Positions 25,074-33,681 of a stretch of DNA of 64,000 nt are shown one piece after another; within the stretch, counting starts at the first letter, position 1; each line of letters begins with the position of its first letter. The stretch spans positions 10,883 to 74,882 of the forward strand of contig CAMLSA010000004.1 of NCBI GenBank assembly GCA_946482655.1, read 5' to 3'. The notes beneath the pieces are model-generated. The model did not search any database, was not told the origin of the DNA, and saw only the letters and a list, made by a program, of their open reading frames with translations. This DNA comes from an uncultured Sphingomonas sp. Its GTDB lineage: Bacteria > Pseudomonadota > Alphaproteobacteria > Sphingomonadales > Sphingomonadaceae. The position numbers were made by a program, and so were the translations under genes.

Positions 25074-26164
25074 CCGCGCCGATGCGCCTCGTCGTCCTCG
25101 GGCTCAGCCTCTCCTCTTCCTGGGGAAACGGGCATGCGACGACCTATCGGGCCCTCCTGTCCGCCTTCGCCGCGCGGGGACACGACATATTGTTCCTCGA
25201 GCGGGATGTGCCCTGGTACGCTGGGCATCGCGACCTCGCCGGACCCGAATATTGCCGCCTGGCCTTCTATTCGGACTTGTCCGATCTTCGCCGCTGGAGC
25301 GGTGAAATCGCCGCCGCGGACGCGGTGATTGTCGGCTCCTATGTTCCCGAGGGAATCCTGGTCGGCCGCTTCGTGCAGGATGTCGCGGAGGGCGTGACCG
25401 CCTTCTACGACATCGATACGCCCGTGACTCTGGCTAGGCTCGAACGCGGCGAGCATGAATATTTGAACCCCGAGCTGATCCGCGATTACGATCTCTATCT
25501 GTCCTTCACCGGCGGTCCGACCCTGAATCTCATCGAAGAGCGCTATGGCTCGCCGGCCGCACGGGCGCTCTATTGCTCGGTCGATCCGGAAATATACCGG
25601 ATGCTGGATGTCCCCAAGCGCTGGGATCTGTCCTATCTTGGCACCTATAGCCCGGATCGCCAGCCGATGCTCGATCAGCTGCTGATCGAGCCCGCGCGCG
25701 CCTTGCCGCACATGCGCTTCGTCGTGGCCGGGCCGCAATATCCGGGCGACATCGATTGGCCCGCCAATGTCGAGCGGATCGAGCATCTCCCGCCCCCAGA
25801 CCATGCCGCCTTCTACAACGCGTCGCGCTATACGCTCAACGTTACCCGCACCGATATGATCAAGGCCGGCTGGTCACCCTCGGTGCGCCTGTTCGAGGCG
25901 GCGGCCACAGCGACGCCGATCATCTCCGACGTCTGGCCCGGCATCGGCGACCTGTTCGACCCCGGCCGCGACATCATTCTCGCCGAGCGCGCCGACCGGG
26001 TGATCCGCACCCTGGCGCGCGATCATGACGTGCTCGGCCGGGCGGGCCGCGCGCGCGTTCTCGGGGCCCACACCTCGGCACATCGCGCGGCGCAACTCGA
26101 ATCCTATCTCGTCGAATCGGTCCGGCCCGTTGATGCCGTCCCCTTCGTCCAGAATGCCAGTTGA
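25070..26164 (+). CDS. CgeB-like glycosyltransferase (third of three)
   Basis: A 364-residue protein with LGLSLSSSWGNGHATTYR at the start, DLYLSFTGGPTLNLIEERYG in the middle, RWDLSYLGTYSPDRQP, and the donor domain TLNVTRTDMIKAGWSPSVRLFEAAATATPIIS followed by FDPGRDIILA. (Those blocks are the ones shared with the two genes before it.) It overlaps the preceding gene by four bases and lies ten bases before the UDP-glucuronate decarboxylase-like gene. Confidence 0.86.
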   Translation: MTAPMRLVVLGLSLSSSWGNGHATTYRALLSAFAARGHDILFLERDVPWYAGHRDLAGPEYCRLAFYSDLSDLRRWSGEIAAADAVIVGSYVPEGILVGRFVQDVAEGVTAFYDIDTPVTLARLERGEHEYLNPELIRDYDLYLSFTGGPTLNLIEERYGSPAARALYCSVDPEIYRMLDVPKRWDLSYLGTYSPDRQPMLDQLLIEPARALPHMRFVVAGPQYPGDIDWPANVERIEHLPPPDHAAFYNASRYTLNVTRTDMIKAGWSPSVRLFEAAATATPIISDVWPGIGDLFDPGRDIILAERADRVIRTLARDHDVLGRAGRARVLGAHTSAHRAAQLESYLVESVRPVDAVPFVQNAS

Positions 26165-26174
26165 GGAGCAGCGT

Positions 26175-27200
26175 ATGACCGACCCGACAGGCCCCATCAC
26201 CCTCGTAGCAGGCGGCGCGGGCTTCATCGGCTCGCACCTGTGCAAGGCGCTGCTCGACCGCGGCGAGAGCGTGATCTGTCTCGACAATCTCCAGACATCG
26301 CGCCCCGTCAACCTGCGGCCGCTCGAACAATATACGGAGTTCAGCTTCGTCGAGGCCGACATCGTCAATCCGCTGCCGCTCGACATCCTTGAAAGGACAA
26401 GCCGGATCCGCCGGATCTACAATCTCGCCTGCGCAGCATCGCCGCCGCAGTATCAGGCCGATCCCGAGCATACGATGCTGACCAACGTCGTCGGTACCGA
26501 TCATCTCCTCCGGCTCGCGGAGCGGGCGGGGGCCCGGTTCCTGCTGAGCTCGACCAGCGAGGTCTATGGCGATCCCGAGGAGCACCCTCAGCGCGAGGAT
26601 TATCGCGGCTGGGTGAACTGCACCGGCCCGCGCGCCTGTTATGACGAGGGTAAGCGCGCGGCGGAGGCGATGGCGTTCGATTTCGCGCGGATGGGGCGCG
26701 CCGAGGTCCGCGTGGCGCGCATCTTCAATACCTACGGTCCGCAGATGCACCCCGACGACGGGCGCGTGGTATCCAACCTTATCTGTCAGGCGCTGTCGGG
26801 CAGGGACATCACCATCTATGGGGACGGCAGCCAGACGCGGAGCTTCTGCTATGTTTCCGACATGGTGGACGGGCTGATCGCGCTGATGGAGAGCGATCTC
26901 GAGCGGAACGAGCCGGTCAACCTGGGCAATCCGCTCGAGATCAGCGTCAATGAGCTGCTCCGCCACGTCATCGCGTTGACGGGATGCGATGCCCGGCTGG
27001 CCTACAAGGCGCTGCCGATCGATGATCCGCGCCGCCGCAAGCCCGATATCAGCCGTGCCGAGCAGGCATTGGGCTGGCGTCCCAGGGTAGCCCTCGAAAC
27101 CGGGCTGGCCGCCACCTGCGCCTGGTTCGCGGAGGAGATCAGCGACGCCCGGGGGGCCTGCGCGCCCGAGCCGGAGGCACTGCGCGTACCGGCGACCTGA
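26175..27200 (+). CDS. UDP-glucuronate decarboxylase-like enzyme (UXS type)
   Basis: A 341-residue extended SDR with the UXS hallmarks: GGAGFIGSHLCKALLDRGE, YNLACAASPPQYQ, LSSTSEVYGDPEEHPQ, the catalytic ACYDEGKRAAE, RIFNTYGPQMHPDDGRVVSN and DGSQTRSFCYVSDMVDGL. These enzymes decarboxylate UDP-glucuronate to UDP-xylose. GAGGAG lies seven bases before ATG 26175. A longer open frame into the previous gene is an overlap artefact. It closes the seven-gene operon and suggests xylose or another pentose is one of the sugars incorporated. Confidence 0.9.
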   Translation: MTDPTGPITLVAGGAGFIGSHLCKALLDRGESVICLDNLQTSRPVNLRPLEQYTEFSFVEADIVNPLPLDILERTSRIRRIYNLACAASPPQYQADPEHTMLTNVVGTDHLLRLAERAGARFLLSSTSEVYGDPEEHPQREDYRGWVNCTGPRACYDEGKRAAEAMAFDFARMGRAEVRVARIFNTYGPQMHPDDGRVVSNLICQALSGRDITIYGDGSQTRSFCYVSDMVDGLIALMESDLERNEPVNLGNPLEISVNELLRHVIALTGCDARLAYKALPIDDPRRRKPDISRAEQALGWRPRVALETGLAATCAWFAEEISDARGACAPEPEALRVPAT

Positions 27201-27357
27201 TCGGTGCTTGCCGATTGATCCATGATAAAATGCTGAGATATTTGTATGGTTTTCGCCGCGCGGGGTGAACCGCGGGCAGCCTCGGCCGTTGAGCGGGCTC
27301 AAGATTGTCTTGGACCAATCCAGCTTTGCGCTGCATCTCCCAGGAAAGGACCCGACG

Positions 27358-27561
27358 ATGCCCCAACTCACCGGATTCGAGATCGCCAAGCGTGACGGCG
27401 ACTATCTGATCCACTTCAACATCGAAGGCAGCGAAACTATCGAGATCGTCGCCAGCTATGAGCAGATGGATCTGATCGCCGAGGAGATCGACCGCCAGCT
27501 GGACCGCGACGAGGAGCAGGCGCTCGAGGTCGAGGACGAAAGCGAGAACACCCGGTCCTGA
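27358..27561 (+). CDS. small acidic protein of unknown function
   Basis: A 67-residue acidic protein (residues 2-40 amphipathic, GFEIAKRDGDYLIHFNIEG, then an Asp/Glu-rich tail DEEQALEVEDESEN). AGGAAAGGA precedes the ATG by eight bases. I recognise no family. It stands between the sugar operon and the convergent Crp-type gene and probably has its own promoter in the preceding 157-bp gap. Confidence 0.65.
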   Translation: MPQLTGFEIAKRDGDYLIHFNIEGSETIEIVASYEQMDLIAEEIDRQLDRDEEQALEVEDESENTRS

Positions 27562-27582
27562 TCGTGGAATCGCGGCGTCGTC

Positions 27583-28326
27583 CTAATCGCTCGCGCTGAC
27601 CCTGAGCGGCCGATAACTCACGAGGTCCGCCAGGCGTTGGCGATCCAGCAGGCGGACCATCCCGCCGCGAAGATCGATCAGCTCTTCCCGCCGCATCAGC
27701 TGGAGCGTCCGGTTTACGTGCACGCTGGTCAGTCCCAATATGTCGGCCAGCGCTTCCTGGGTCAGCGGCATGGGGAAACGCCCCTCCTCCGCGATACCCG
27801 CCTGGTCGAGCCGTTCGTGCATCTCGAGCAGCCAATCGCTCATCCGCTCATAGGCGTTGAACCTGCCCAGGCGCGCTATCTGGCGAAACAGGCACGCTTC
27901 CTCGAGGGCGCCGCCGCGGTCATAGGCTACCGTGAGCGCGGACTGGCCCGTATCGGGTTCCGCGGCGGGCGCGGAGATGATGCTGGCTTCGGTGAGCGTA
28001 CCTATCGACGTCACCGCCAGCGGATTTTCCTGACGGCAATGACCGAAGATATCACCGGGCAGGAGCAGGCTGAGGATCTGACGGCGGCCATCGGAAAAGA
28101 TCCGAGTGCGGCACATCCATCCGCTCAGCACGATGGCCGGCTTCGGGTTGGGCTGGCCCTCGGCGATCAGTTCGCGATGGGCGCGGAGCCTCTGCGGGGT
28201 TCTGGCCGCCGCCTCCAGCAGCGCGATCTCGCTTTCGCCCAGCGGTGCCAGTCCGGACAGACGTGTGATGGCGGGCGGGCGGACCCGAGCCAAGGCGGGT
28301 TTGGAATTCATGCTGGGCTCCACCAT
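27583..28326 (-). CDS. Crp/Fnr-family transcription regulator
   Basis: A 247-residue regulator. Residues 25-125 form the cyclic-nucleotide-binding-type beta barrel (ELIAEGQPNPKPAIVLSGWMCRTR, ILSLLLPGDIFG). Residues 170-235 are a Crp-type winged helix-turn-helix (LTQEALADILGLTSVHVNRTLQLMR). No cysteine cluster for an iron-sulfur centre is seen, so it is not a true FNR. ATG 28326 has a G-rich site. ATG 28311 has GGAG at good spacing and is an alternative start five codons later. It lies just downstream of the small HWE kinase on the same strand, so the two are probably cotranscribed. Confidence 0.9.
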   Translation of the reverse strand: MVEPSMNSKPALARVRPPAITRLSGLAPLGESEIALLEAAARTPQRLRAHRELIAEGQPNPKPAIVLSGWMCRTRIFSDGRRQILSLLLPGDIFGHCRQENPLAVTSIGTLTEASIISAPAAEPDTGQSALTVAYDRGGALEEACLFRQIARLGRFNAYERMSDWLLEMHERLDQAGIAEEGRFPMPLTQEALADILGLTSVHVNRTLQLMRREELIDLRGGMVRLLDRQRLADLVSYRPLRVSASD

Positions 28327-28343
28327 GGGCCCCCCGCCGTCAT

Positions 28344-29090
28344 TTAGACCACGCGGGCGGCCACCGCGTCCAGTGGGATCGTGATGATACAGGTTAAACC
28401 GCCGGGACGCAGATCGAATGTCGACTCGGCGCCGAGCTGGTAAGGCAGCGCCTGCTCGATATATTCGCGCCCGAACCCACGGCGCAGAGGTGCGGCGCCG
28501 AGTACCGCGATGCCGCTCTCGGCCCACTCGAAGCGCAGCCTGTCCTCTCGAGTGGTCCAGCTTATCCGCAGGCGCGCCCGCGAATCGGTACCGGACAGCG
28601 TGCCGAACTTGATCGAGTTGGTAACGAGTTCGTGGACGGCGAGCGCGGCAAGTTGAGCAACCTCCTGGCCAATGCGGGTGTCGATGCCGTCAATCGCGAT
28701 CGACGGGTCGTCGCCGAACTGGAAGGCGGAGAGTTCGTCGCGAACCAGTTGCTCGAAATCCACCGTCACGCCCGACGAGACGGCCTGGAAGGACTGATAG
28801 CGCGAGATCGTATCGAGCCTGCCGCCAAAATGATCGGCGATATCCTCCAAGGAGCTGCCGCTTGCGACAGTGCGCGAAAATATCGAGCGGACGATGGCCA
28901 GGATGTTCCGGACGCGGTGCTGAAGTTCCGCCTGCAGCAGGGCTTCGCGTAGACTAGCGGCTCCCAGGCGTTTCTCGGTCTCGCACAGCGCGCGGTGGGC
29001 GGCCGTCAGTTGGACTTCCAGCGCCTCGCCCCCGCCGGAGGATGGCTTCGGATGGATCGATCCGGCTTCGGACGGAAAACTCTCACTCAC
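28344..29090 (-). CDS. HWE-type sensor histidine kinase lacking a sensor domain
   Basis: A 248-residue HWE-family kinase. The phosphoacceptor is His58 in ELQHRVRNILAIVRSI. The ATPase part has AVHELVTNSIKFG (the N box) and the FEWAESG block that names the family. There is no PAS, GAF or membrane segment, only a short coiled N-terminus, so its input must come from another protein. I chose GTG 29090 because AAGGA lies eight bases before it. ATG 29159 would add 23 residues but has no ribosome site. It is followed 17 bases later by a Crp-type regulator. Confidence 0.85.
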   Translation of the reverse strand: MSESFPSEAGSIHPKPSSGGGEALEVQLTAAHRALCETEKRLGAASLREALLQAELQHRVRNILAIVRSIFSRTVASGSSLEDIADHFGGRLDTISRYQSFQAVSSGVTVDFEQLVRDELSAFQFGDDPSIAIDGIDTRIGQEVAQLAALAVHELVTNSIKFGTLSGTDSRARLRISWTTREDRLRFEWAESGIAVLGAAPLRRGFGREYIEQALPYQLGAESTFDLRPGGLTCIITIPLDAVAARVV

Positions 29091-29356
29091 CCGATCGATC
29101 CTTCCGTCGCCCGAAGCGATGGTCGCGGCTAAACGCAGATGTCTCGCAATGTGCCACATAACAGGTTAGGTAGCACGATCTATCGCGGTAATTTTCCGCC
29201 GGGTCGCCGAACCGGCGCCGAACTAAGGCGCGAGAGATGGTGCGCCACGAATATGCTCCCCCGCAACGAAACAACGATCGCAAGGGGCATCCCAGCCTAA
29301 AATTATAAGAGCCGATTCGCATTGCCGCGCGTTAAATGCGATGGACAGGGACCGGC

Positions 29357-31147
29357 ATGAAGCATCGACCAGCATCTGATCAGCCGGGGAACGGGCTGCT
29401 CGACGAGATAGAGCAGCTTCGCACCTCGCTCGAGACGGCGCTCGAGGAAAACGCCCGCCTGATGGAGGACCGCGACAGTCTGCTCCTGCGTGTGAGCAAG
29501 CTCACCGGCGAGTTGAAGGACACCAACGCGGCTCTCTCGCGCCAGCAAAACGCCTCGAGCGATGGCGTCAGCGAGGCGGTCAAGCGCCAGGACGACGCCG
29601 AAGAGGAACTGCGCCTCGCGTTCGAGGAGCTTCAGGTGCTGACCGAGGAGCTCGAGGTCGCCAATACCAGACTCCAAGAAACCAACCAGGAACTCGACGC
29701 GCGCGTCGAGGAACGCACCCGGCAGCTCATCGATCTCAACGCCACGCTGCGCGCTGCCGAGGCATCGTTCCACACGATTGCCGACCTCGTGCCGGATCTG
29801 CTCTGGCGAGCCGATCGGAGCGGCGAAGCGATTTGGTTCAACCGCCGCTGGTTCGCCTTCACCGGCCAGAGTGCGAAGGAGCCGATCGGCATGGGCTGGC
29901 TCGACGCCATCCATCCGCTCGACCGCGCCGTATTCCGCACCTCCTGGGGTCTCGCCGTCGGCGGCGCGAAGGCTTATGAGCACCAGCACCGGATCCGCGC
30001 CGCAGATGGCAGCTACCGCTGGTTCCTGGTCCGCGCCGAGCCGCTCCGCGACGAGCACGGCCGCGTCGTGAACTGGTTCGCCGCGGGTACCGATATCCAC
30101 GACCAGCGCAGTACCCTCGAGGCGCTGGAACAGAGCGAGTTGCGGTTCCGGACCCTTATCGAAGGTATTCCGCAGCTCGTATGGCGCGCGGTCGATGGTG
30201 GCAAATGGACATGGTCGAGCCCGCAATGGACCGCCTATACCGGCCAGCCGGAAGAAAACAGCCACGCGATGGGATGGCTGAACGCCTTCCATCCCGACGA
30301 TCGCGAGGCAGCCCGGAGCTGCTGGGCCCAGGCGAACGAGACGGGCAGTCTCGATTTCCAAGGCCGGATCTTTCATGCGAGCGAGCGCCGCTATCGCCAT
30401 TTCCGCACCCGCGCGCTGCCGGTCCGCGATGACCAGCGAAGCATCGAATGGCTCGGCACCTCGACCGATATCGACGATCTGCTGCAGCTTCAGCAGCAGC
30501 AGGACGTATTGGTGAAGGAGCTTCAGCACCGGACCCGCAATCTCATGGCGGTCGTCCAGGCGGTGACGATGCGGACCATCAGGGGCGTGTCGTCGCTCGA
30601 GGATTTCAAAAAGTGCATCGTCGATCGCTTCGATGCGCTGGCGCGGGTCCAAGGGCTGCTGTCGCGCCGCGAAACGGGTCATCGCATAACCTTCGACCTG
30701 CTGTTGCGCCAGGAGCTGTCGGCACATGTCGGCCTTGATGCGGATGGAAGAAGTGCGCAGGTGTCGATTGACGGGCCGCCCGGCGTTTCTCTGCGGTCGG
30801 CCACGGTCCAGACGCTGGCGCTCGCACTCCATGAGCTGGCCACCAACGCGGTGAAATATGGTGCGCTCTCGAGCCCGAACGGTCATTTGCATGTGGGCTG
30901 GCAGATTGTGCGAGCGGATGAACAACAGCGGCGCTTGTTCATCGACTGGCGAGAGACCGGCGTGAACATGCCTGCGGAAAGTGCGCAGCCGCGGGGCGGC
31001 GGCTATGGCCGCGAATTGATCGAACGCGCGCTCCCCTATCAACTGGGCGCGCAGACAAGTTACGAGTTCGAAGCTGATGGGGTGCACTGTACGATCGCGA
31101 TGGCGGTGTCGCCCGAGGATATTCCCGTGGAGAAAAGCGATGGCTGA
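29357..31147 (+). CDS. PAS-PAS HWE-type sensor histidine kinase
   Basis: A 596-residue cytoplasmic kinase. Residues 10-130 form a long coiled coil (EELRLAFEELQVLTEELEVAN, ARVEERTRQL). Two PAS domains follow (about 140-255 and 270-375, each with W..F(T/A)G or YTGQ, GWL.A.HP.DR and a PAC motif). His391 in ELQHRTRNLMAVVQAVT is the phosphoacceptor. ALHELATNAVKYGAL and FIDWRETG are the ATPase N box and HWE block. ATG 29357 has GGGA six bases upstream. The stop overlaps the receiver-protein gene by eight bases. A flavin or other PAS ligand is possible but not shown. Confidence 0.92.
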   Translation: MKHRPASDQPGNGLLDEIEQLRTSLETALEENARLMEDRDSLLLRVSKLTGELKDTNAALSRQQNASSDGVSEAVKRQDDAEEELRLAFEELQVLTEELEVANTRLQETNQELDARVEERTRQLIDLNATLRAAEASFHTIADLVPDLLWRADRSGEAIWFNRRWFAFTGQSAKEPIGMGWLDAIHPLDRAVFRTSWGLAVGGAKAYEHQHRIRAADGSYRWFLVRAEPLRDEHGRVVNWFAAGTDIHDQRSTLEALEQSELRFRTLIEGIPQLVWRAVDGGKWTWSSPQWTAYTGQPEENSHAMGWLNAFHPDDREAARSCWAQANETGSLDFQGRIFHASERRYRHFRTRALPVRDDQRSIEWLGTSTDIDDLLQLQQQQDVLVKELQHRTRNLMAVVQAVTMRTIRGVSSLEDFKKCIVDRFDALARVQGLLSRRETGHRITFDLLLRQELSAHVGLDADGRSAQVSIDGPPGVSLRSATVQTLALALHELATNAVKYGALSSPNGHLHVGWQIVRADEQQRRLFIDWRETGVNMPAESAQPRGGGYGRELIERALPYQLGAQTSYEFEADGVHCTIAMAVSPEDIPVEKSDG

Positions 31148-31511
31148 ATCCGGCATCGAAAGAGCCCGAATCCTTGTCGTGGAGGACGAATATTTCCTCG
31201 CGGACGATCTTCACGAAGCGTTGAGCGAGGCCGGCGCTCATGTCCTCGGGCCGATTCCCAGCGTAGAGGACGCGGCCGCCTATATCGCGGGCGAGCCGTC
31301 GATCGACGCGGCGATCCTCGACGTCAACCTGCATGGGGAGATGGTGTTTCCGGTCGCCGATGCTTTGCGAAAACGTGGCATCCCGTTCGCCTTCGTGACC
31401 GGCTATGATCAGGCCGCGATGCCGGACCGCTTCGCCGATGCGCCTCGCCTCGAGAAGCCATTCAAGGGCTCAAAAGTGGCGGCGATGCTGAGGCCGCTTA
31501 TCCCGTCCTGA
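31140..31511 (+). CDS. single-domain response regulator
   Basis: A 123-residue stand-alone receiver domain. The phospho-acceptor is Asp61 in AAILDVNLHGE. The acidic pocket is Glu15-Asp16-Glu17, Thr87 lies in FVTGYD and Lys106 in LEKPF. It has no output domain, so it must act by protein contact or as a phosphate sink. It overlaps the PAS-HWE kinase gene by eight bases, which makes it the likely partner. Confidence 0.92.
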   Translation: MAESGIERARILVVEDEYFLADDLHEALSEAGAHVLGPIPSVEDAAAYIAGEPSIDAAILDVNLHGEMVFPVADALRKRGIPFAFVTGYDQAAMPDRFADAPRLEKPFKGSKVAAMLRPLIPS

Positions 31512-31587
31512 TCTCCGGCGCTCCCCCTCTTCGCGGCGGATGTCGGGGGCTTCGCACGTGCGGCTCGTTGCGGCTGTGAGGCAGGAA

Positions 31588-31612
31588 GGAACCGCTCCTC
31601 GGGAAGATCGTC
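31588..31612 (+). promoter_or_regulatory. near-match to an EcfG-type promoter
   Basis: GGAAC at 31588-31592 is followed after 16 bases by CGTC, one base away from the CGTT of the EcfG consensus, and lies about 22 bases before the start of the small 56-residue gene. Placement fits a promoter and the match is imperfect. Confidence 0.35.
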
Positions 31613-31633
31613 GGCGTGGTGAAGGAGACACTC

Positions 31634-31804
31634 ATGACCAGCGATCAATCGGCCAAGCCGGCGGCCGGCCCGAAGGACGGCAAAGGCAGACAGGACGCCC
31701 CCGACAGCGGCGAGATCGAATGGGCCGGGGGCTTCATCGCCAATCCGCCCGCTCCCAGCGAAGTTCGCGTCGATCCGGAGAAGGCCCGCAAGCCCGACGA
31801 ATAG
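31634..31804 (+). CDS. small hydrophilic protein of unknown function
   Basis: A 56-residue Pro-, Lys- and Asp-rich protein beginning MTSDQSAKPAAGPKDGK, with GEIEWAGGFIANPPAPSEVR in the middle. GGAG lies eight bases before the ATG. No signal peptide or membrane segment is seen. I recognise no family. It may be a small stress protein, given the EcfG-like motif just upstream. Confidence 0.6.
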   Translation: MTSDQSAKPAAGPKDGKGRQDAPDSGEIEWAGGFIANPPAPSEVRVDPEKARKPDE

Positions 31805-31833
31805 CGGCGCGCCATCCTGGCAAAACCGCACTG

Positions 31834-32412
31834 TCAGGCCGCCCGGGCGCTTTCATGATCGAGCGCCGCTATGACCGCCGGCAGGAATCCCTTGGCAATC
31901 GCCGCGGTGCCGAGCGCATTCGGATGAATGCGGTCCCGCAGACAGAGGGCGGGGTTTGCCAGCACGCCTTTGGGAAAGAACGGAGCGCTGGCGATGCCGT
32001 GCTTCGATGCCAGTTCGGTGTAGATCGCCGAGCAGCTGTCACCGAATGCGCCCAGCAGCGACGGCGCCTCGATGCAGGCGAGCAGCACTTTCATGCCCAT
32101 CCGCTCCAGCTCGACGATGATCGTACCGAGATTGGCCTTGGTGGTGGAGAGGGGAATGCCCCGCAACGGATCATTCGCTCCGAGCTCGACAATCGCCAGA
32201 TCGGGACGCTGCTTGAGACGGCTCAGTTCACGCGGCAGGCGCTTCAACGCGGCCGCTGTCGTGTCGCCCGACATGCCGGCGTTGATGACCCGCGCGCCGC
32301 GATGGCTGGGCTGAAGCATGGCCTCCAGCTGGGCGGCGAAACTCTGAAACGCGGCTAGCCCATAGCCTGCGGTGAGGCTGTCGCCGAAGGCCAGAATGAG
32401 CGGGGCGTTCAT
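31834..32412 (-). CDS. SGNH-type arylesterase/lysophospholipase (TesA-like)
   Basis: A 192-residue SGNH hydrolase. The nucleophile block is LAFGDSLTAGYG (Ser12), the glycine block NAGMSGDTTAAAL, the asparagine block GANDPLRG and the catalytic Asp/His pair DRIHPNALG. It hydrolyses esters or thioesters. TesA homologues usually have a signal peptide and are periplasmic, but none is visible here, so this one may be cytoplasmic. It starts directly after the stop of a 17-codon leader frame that has its own strong ribosome site, so its translation is probably reinitiated. Confidence 0.9.
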   Translation of the reverse strand: MNAPLILAFGDSLTAGYGLAAFQSFAAQLEAMLQPSHRGARVINAGMSGDTTAAALKRLPRELSRLKQRPDLAIVELGANDPLRGIPLSTTKANLGTIIVELERMGMKVLLACIEAPSLLGAFGDSCSAIYTELASKHGIASAPFFPKGVLANPALCLRDRIHPNALGTAAIAKGFLPAVIAALDHESARAA

Positions 32413-32466
32413 TCAGCCGGCCGCTCCCCGGAGCGGACGGATAATCCGCGCAGCGTACATAAACAT
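32413..32466 (-). CDS. 17-residue leader peptide before the esterase
   Basis: An 18-codon frame with AAGGAG five bases before its ATG encodes MFMYAARIIRPLRGAAG. Its TGA stop is immediately followed by the ATG of the esterase gene. This is the arrangement expected for a translationally coupled leader. A tract of four arginines and two isoleucines in so short a peptide could make it sensitive to amino-acid supply. I recognise no family. Confidence 0.5.
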   Translation of the reverse strand: MFMYAARIIRPLRGAAG

Positions 32467-32562
32467 TTGAACTCCTTGAATTGCTAGATGGGTGGTGCGT
32501 TCCGGAAATTCCAGAGGCGGCGCTTGCGACAGGGCGACCCGACTTCGACGTTCGTTCGCCGA

Positions 32563-33681
32563 TCATCGCGCGGCGAACGAACGGTCTGACGAGGTCACTT
32601 CTTCTTTCGGAGGGACCGCGCCGATGAAGCGGCGGCGCACGATCGCCTCGGGCATTTCGCTCGCGATGAACGCGGCCATCGCCTCGCGCACGTCGCAGCG
32701 CAGGTCGAAGGCGGTGGACGCATCGCGCGCCGTCATCAGCAGCCGCACCTCCAAAGCGTCCGGCCCGACATCGGTGACTTGCAGGTTCCAGAATCGCTTG
32801 TCCCAGCGCGGGTTGGCGGCGATGACCGTTTCGGCCCTTGCTCGCAGTCGCGCCACATCGGCTGCGGGATCGACATAGAGCATGACCGATCCGAGCAGCT
32901 GCGCGGTCGATCGCGTCCAGTTCTGGAAACTGGTTTCGAGGAACTTGCTCACCGGCACGACTAGCCGGCGGTCATCCCATACTCTTACGACCACATAGGT
33001 CAGGCGGATCTCCTCGATCCGGCCCCATTCTCCCTCGATGATGACTACATCGTCGAGGCGGATCGGTTCGGTGAAGGCGAGCTGGATTCCGGCGATGAGA
33101 TTTTTGAGCGCGGGCTGTGCCGCGGCGCCGACGGCGAGACCCGCCAGACCCGCCGAGGCCATCAGGGTCACGCCGACGCTTTGCACGGCCGGAATGCTCA
33201 GGAGCATCATGGAGACGGTGAGGAACAGCACCGCGAACACGGCGATGCGGGCCATGATCGCGACGCGGGTGCGCCGTCGGCGCGCGCGGAGATTGTCGGC
33301 CACGCTGATGTCGTTGCGGATGATGACGATATCGCTCATCGCCCGGATGATCGCGATGGCGAGCCAGCCGATCAGGCCCGGAACGACGAAGCCCGCAACT
33401 TGCCGCCACAGCGCGGTGGCCCACGGGGACAGATCGAGGGCGCGCTGGGCGAAACTCAGCGCAACAGCGAGCGATATCCATCGCAACGGTCCAGCGATCC
33501 GCTTGAGGACGAGATCGTCGGCCTTGATCGATGTCCGGCTTGCCAGGCGGTGTAATCCCGCCATCGCGGTTCGGTGAGCCAGCATGCCGGCAAGGATTGC
33601 GATGCCAAGCGTAATGATCGAGGCGGCCATCGTCGCCAGTGCGGGATGCAGGCCGAGATAATCCATGAGGATCGACTGCAT
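32563..33681 (-). CDS. MscS-type mechanosensitive channel
   Basis: A 372-residue channel protein with five predicted membrane helices, the last being the pore-lining one (VGVTLMASAGLAGLAVGAAAQPALKNLIAG, residues about 155-185). The beta domain follows (LDDVVIIEGEWGRIEEIRLTYVVV) and then the mixed C-terminal domain. MscS channels open on membrane tension and relieve hypo-osmotic stress. ATG 33681 begins the hydrophobic N-terminus. An upstream in-frame extension of 13 codons has no homology. The 318 bases between this gene and the next (33682-33999) hold no gene I can support. Confidence 0.9.
   Translation of the reverse strand: MQSILMDYLGLHPALATMAASIITLGIAILAGMLAHRTAMAGLHRLASRTSIKADDLVLKRIAGPLRWISLAVALSFAQRALDLSPWATALWRQVAGFVVPGLIGWLAIAIIRAMSDIVIIRNDISVADNLRARRRRTRVAIMARIAVFAVLFLTVSMMLLSIPAVQSVGVTLMASAGLAGLAVGAAAQPALKNLIAGIQLAFTEPIRLDDVVIIEGEWGRIEEIRLTYVVVRVWDDRRLVVPVSKFLETSFQNWTRSTAQLLGSVMLYVDPAADVARLRARAETVIAANPRWDKRFWNLQVTDVGPDALEVRLLMTARDASTAFDLRCDVREAMAAFIASEMPEAIVRRRFIGAVPPKEEVTSSDRSFAAR

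Noticed and set aside
29303..31156. 617-codon open frame on the minus strand.
   Set aside because: It is antisense to the PAS-PAS HWE kinase, whose motifs are unmistakable. Its Arg/Ala/Gly-rich product is what high-GC third-position bias gives.
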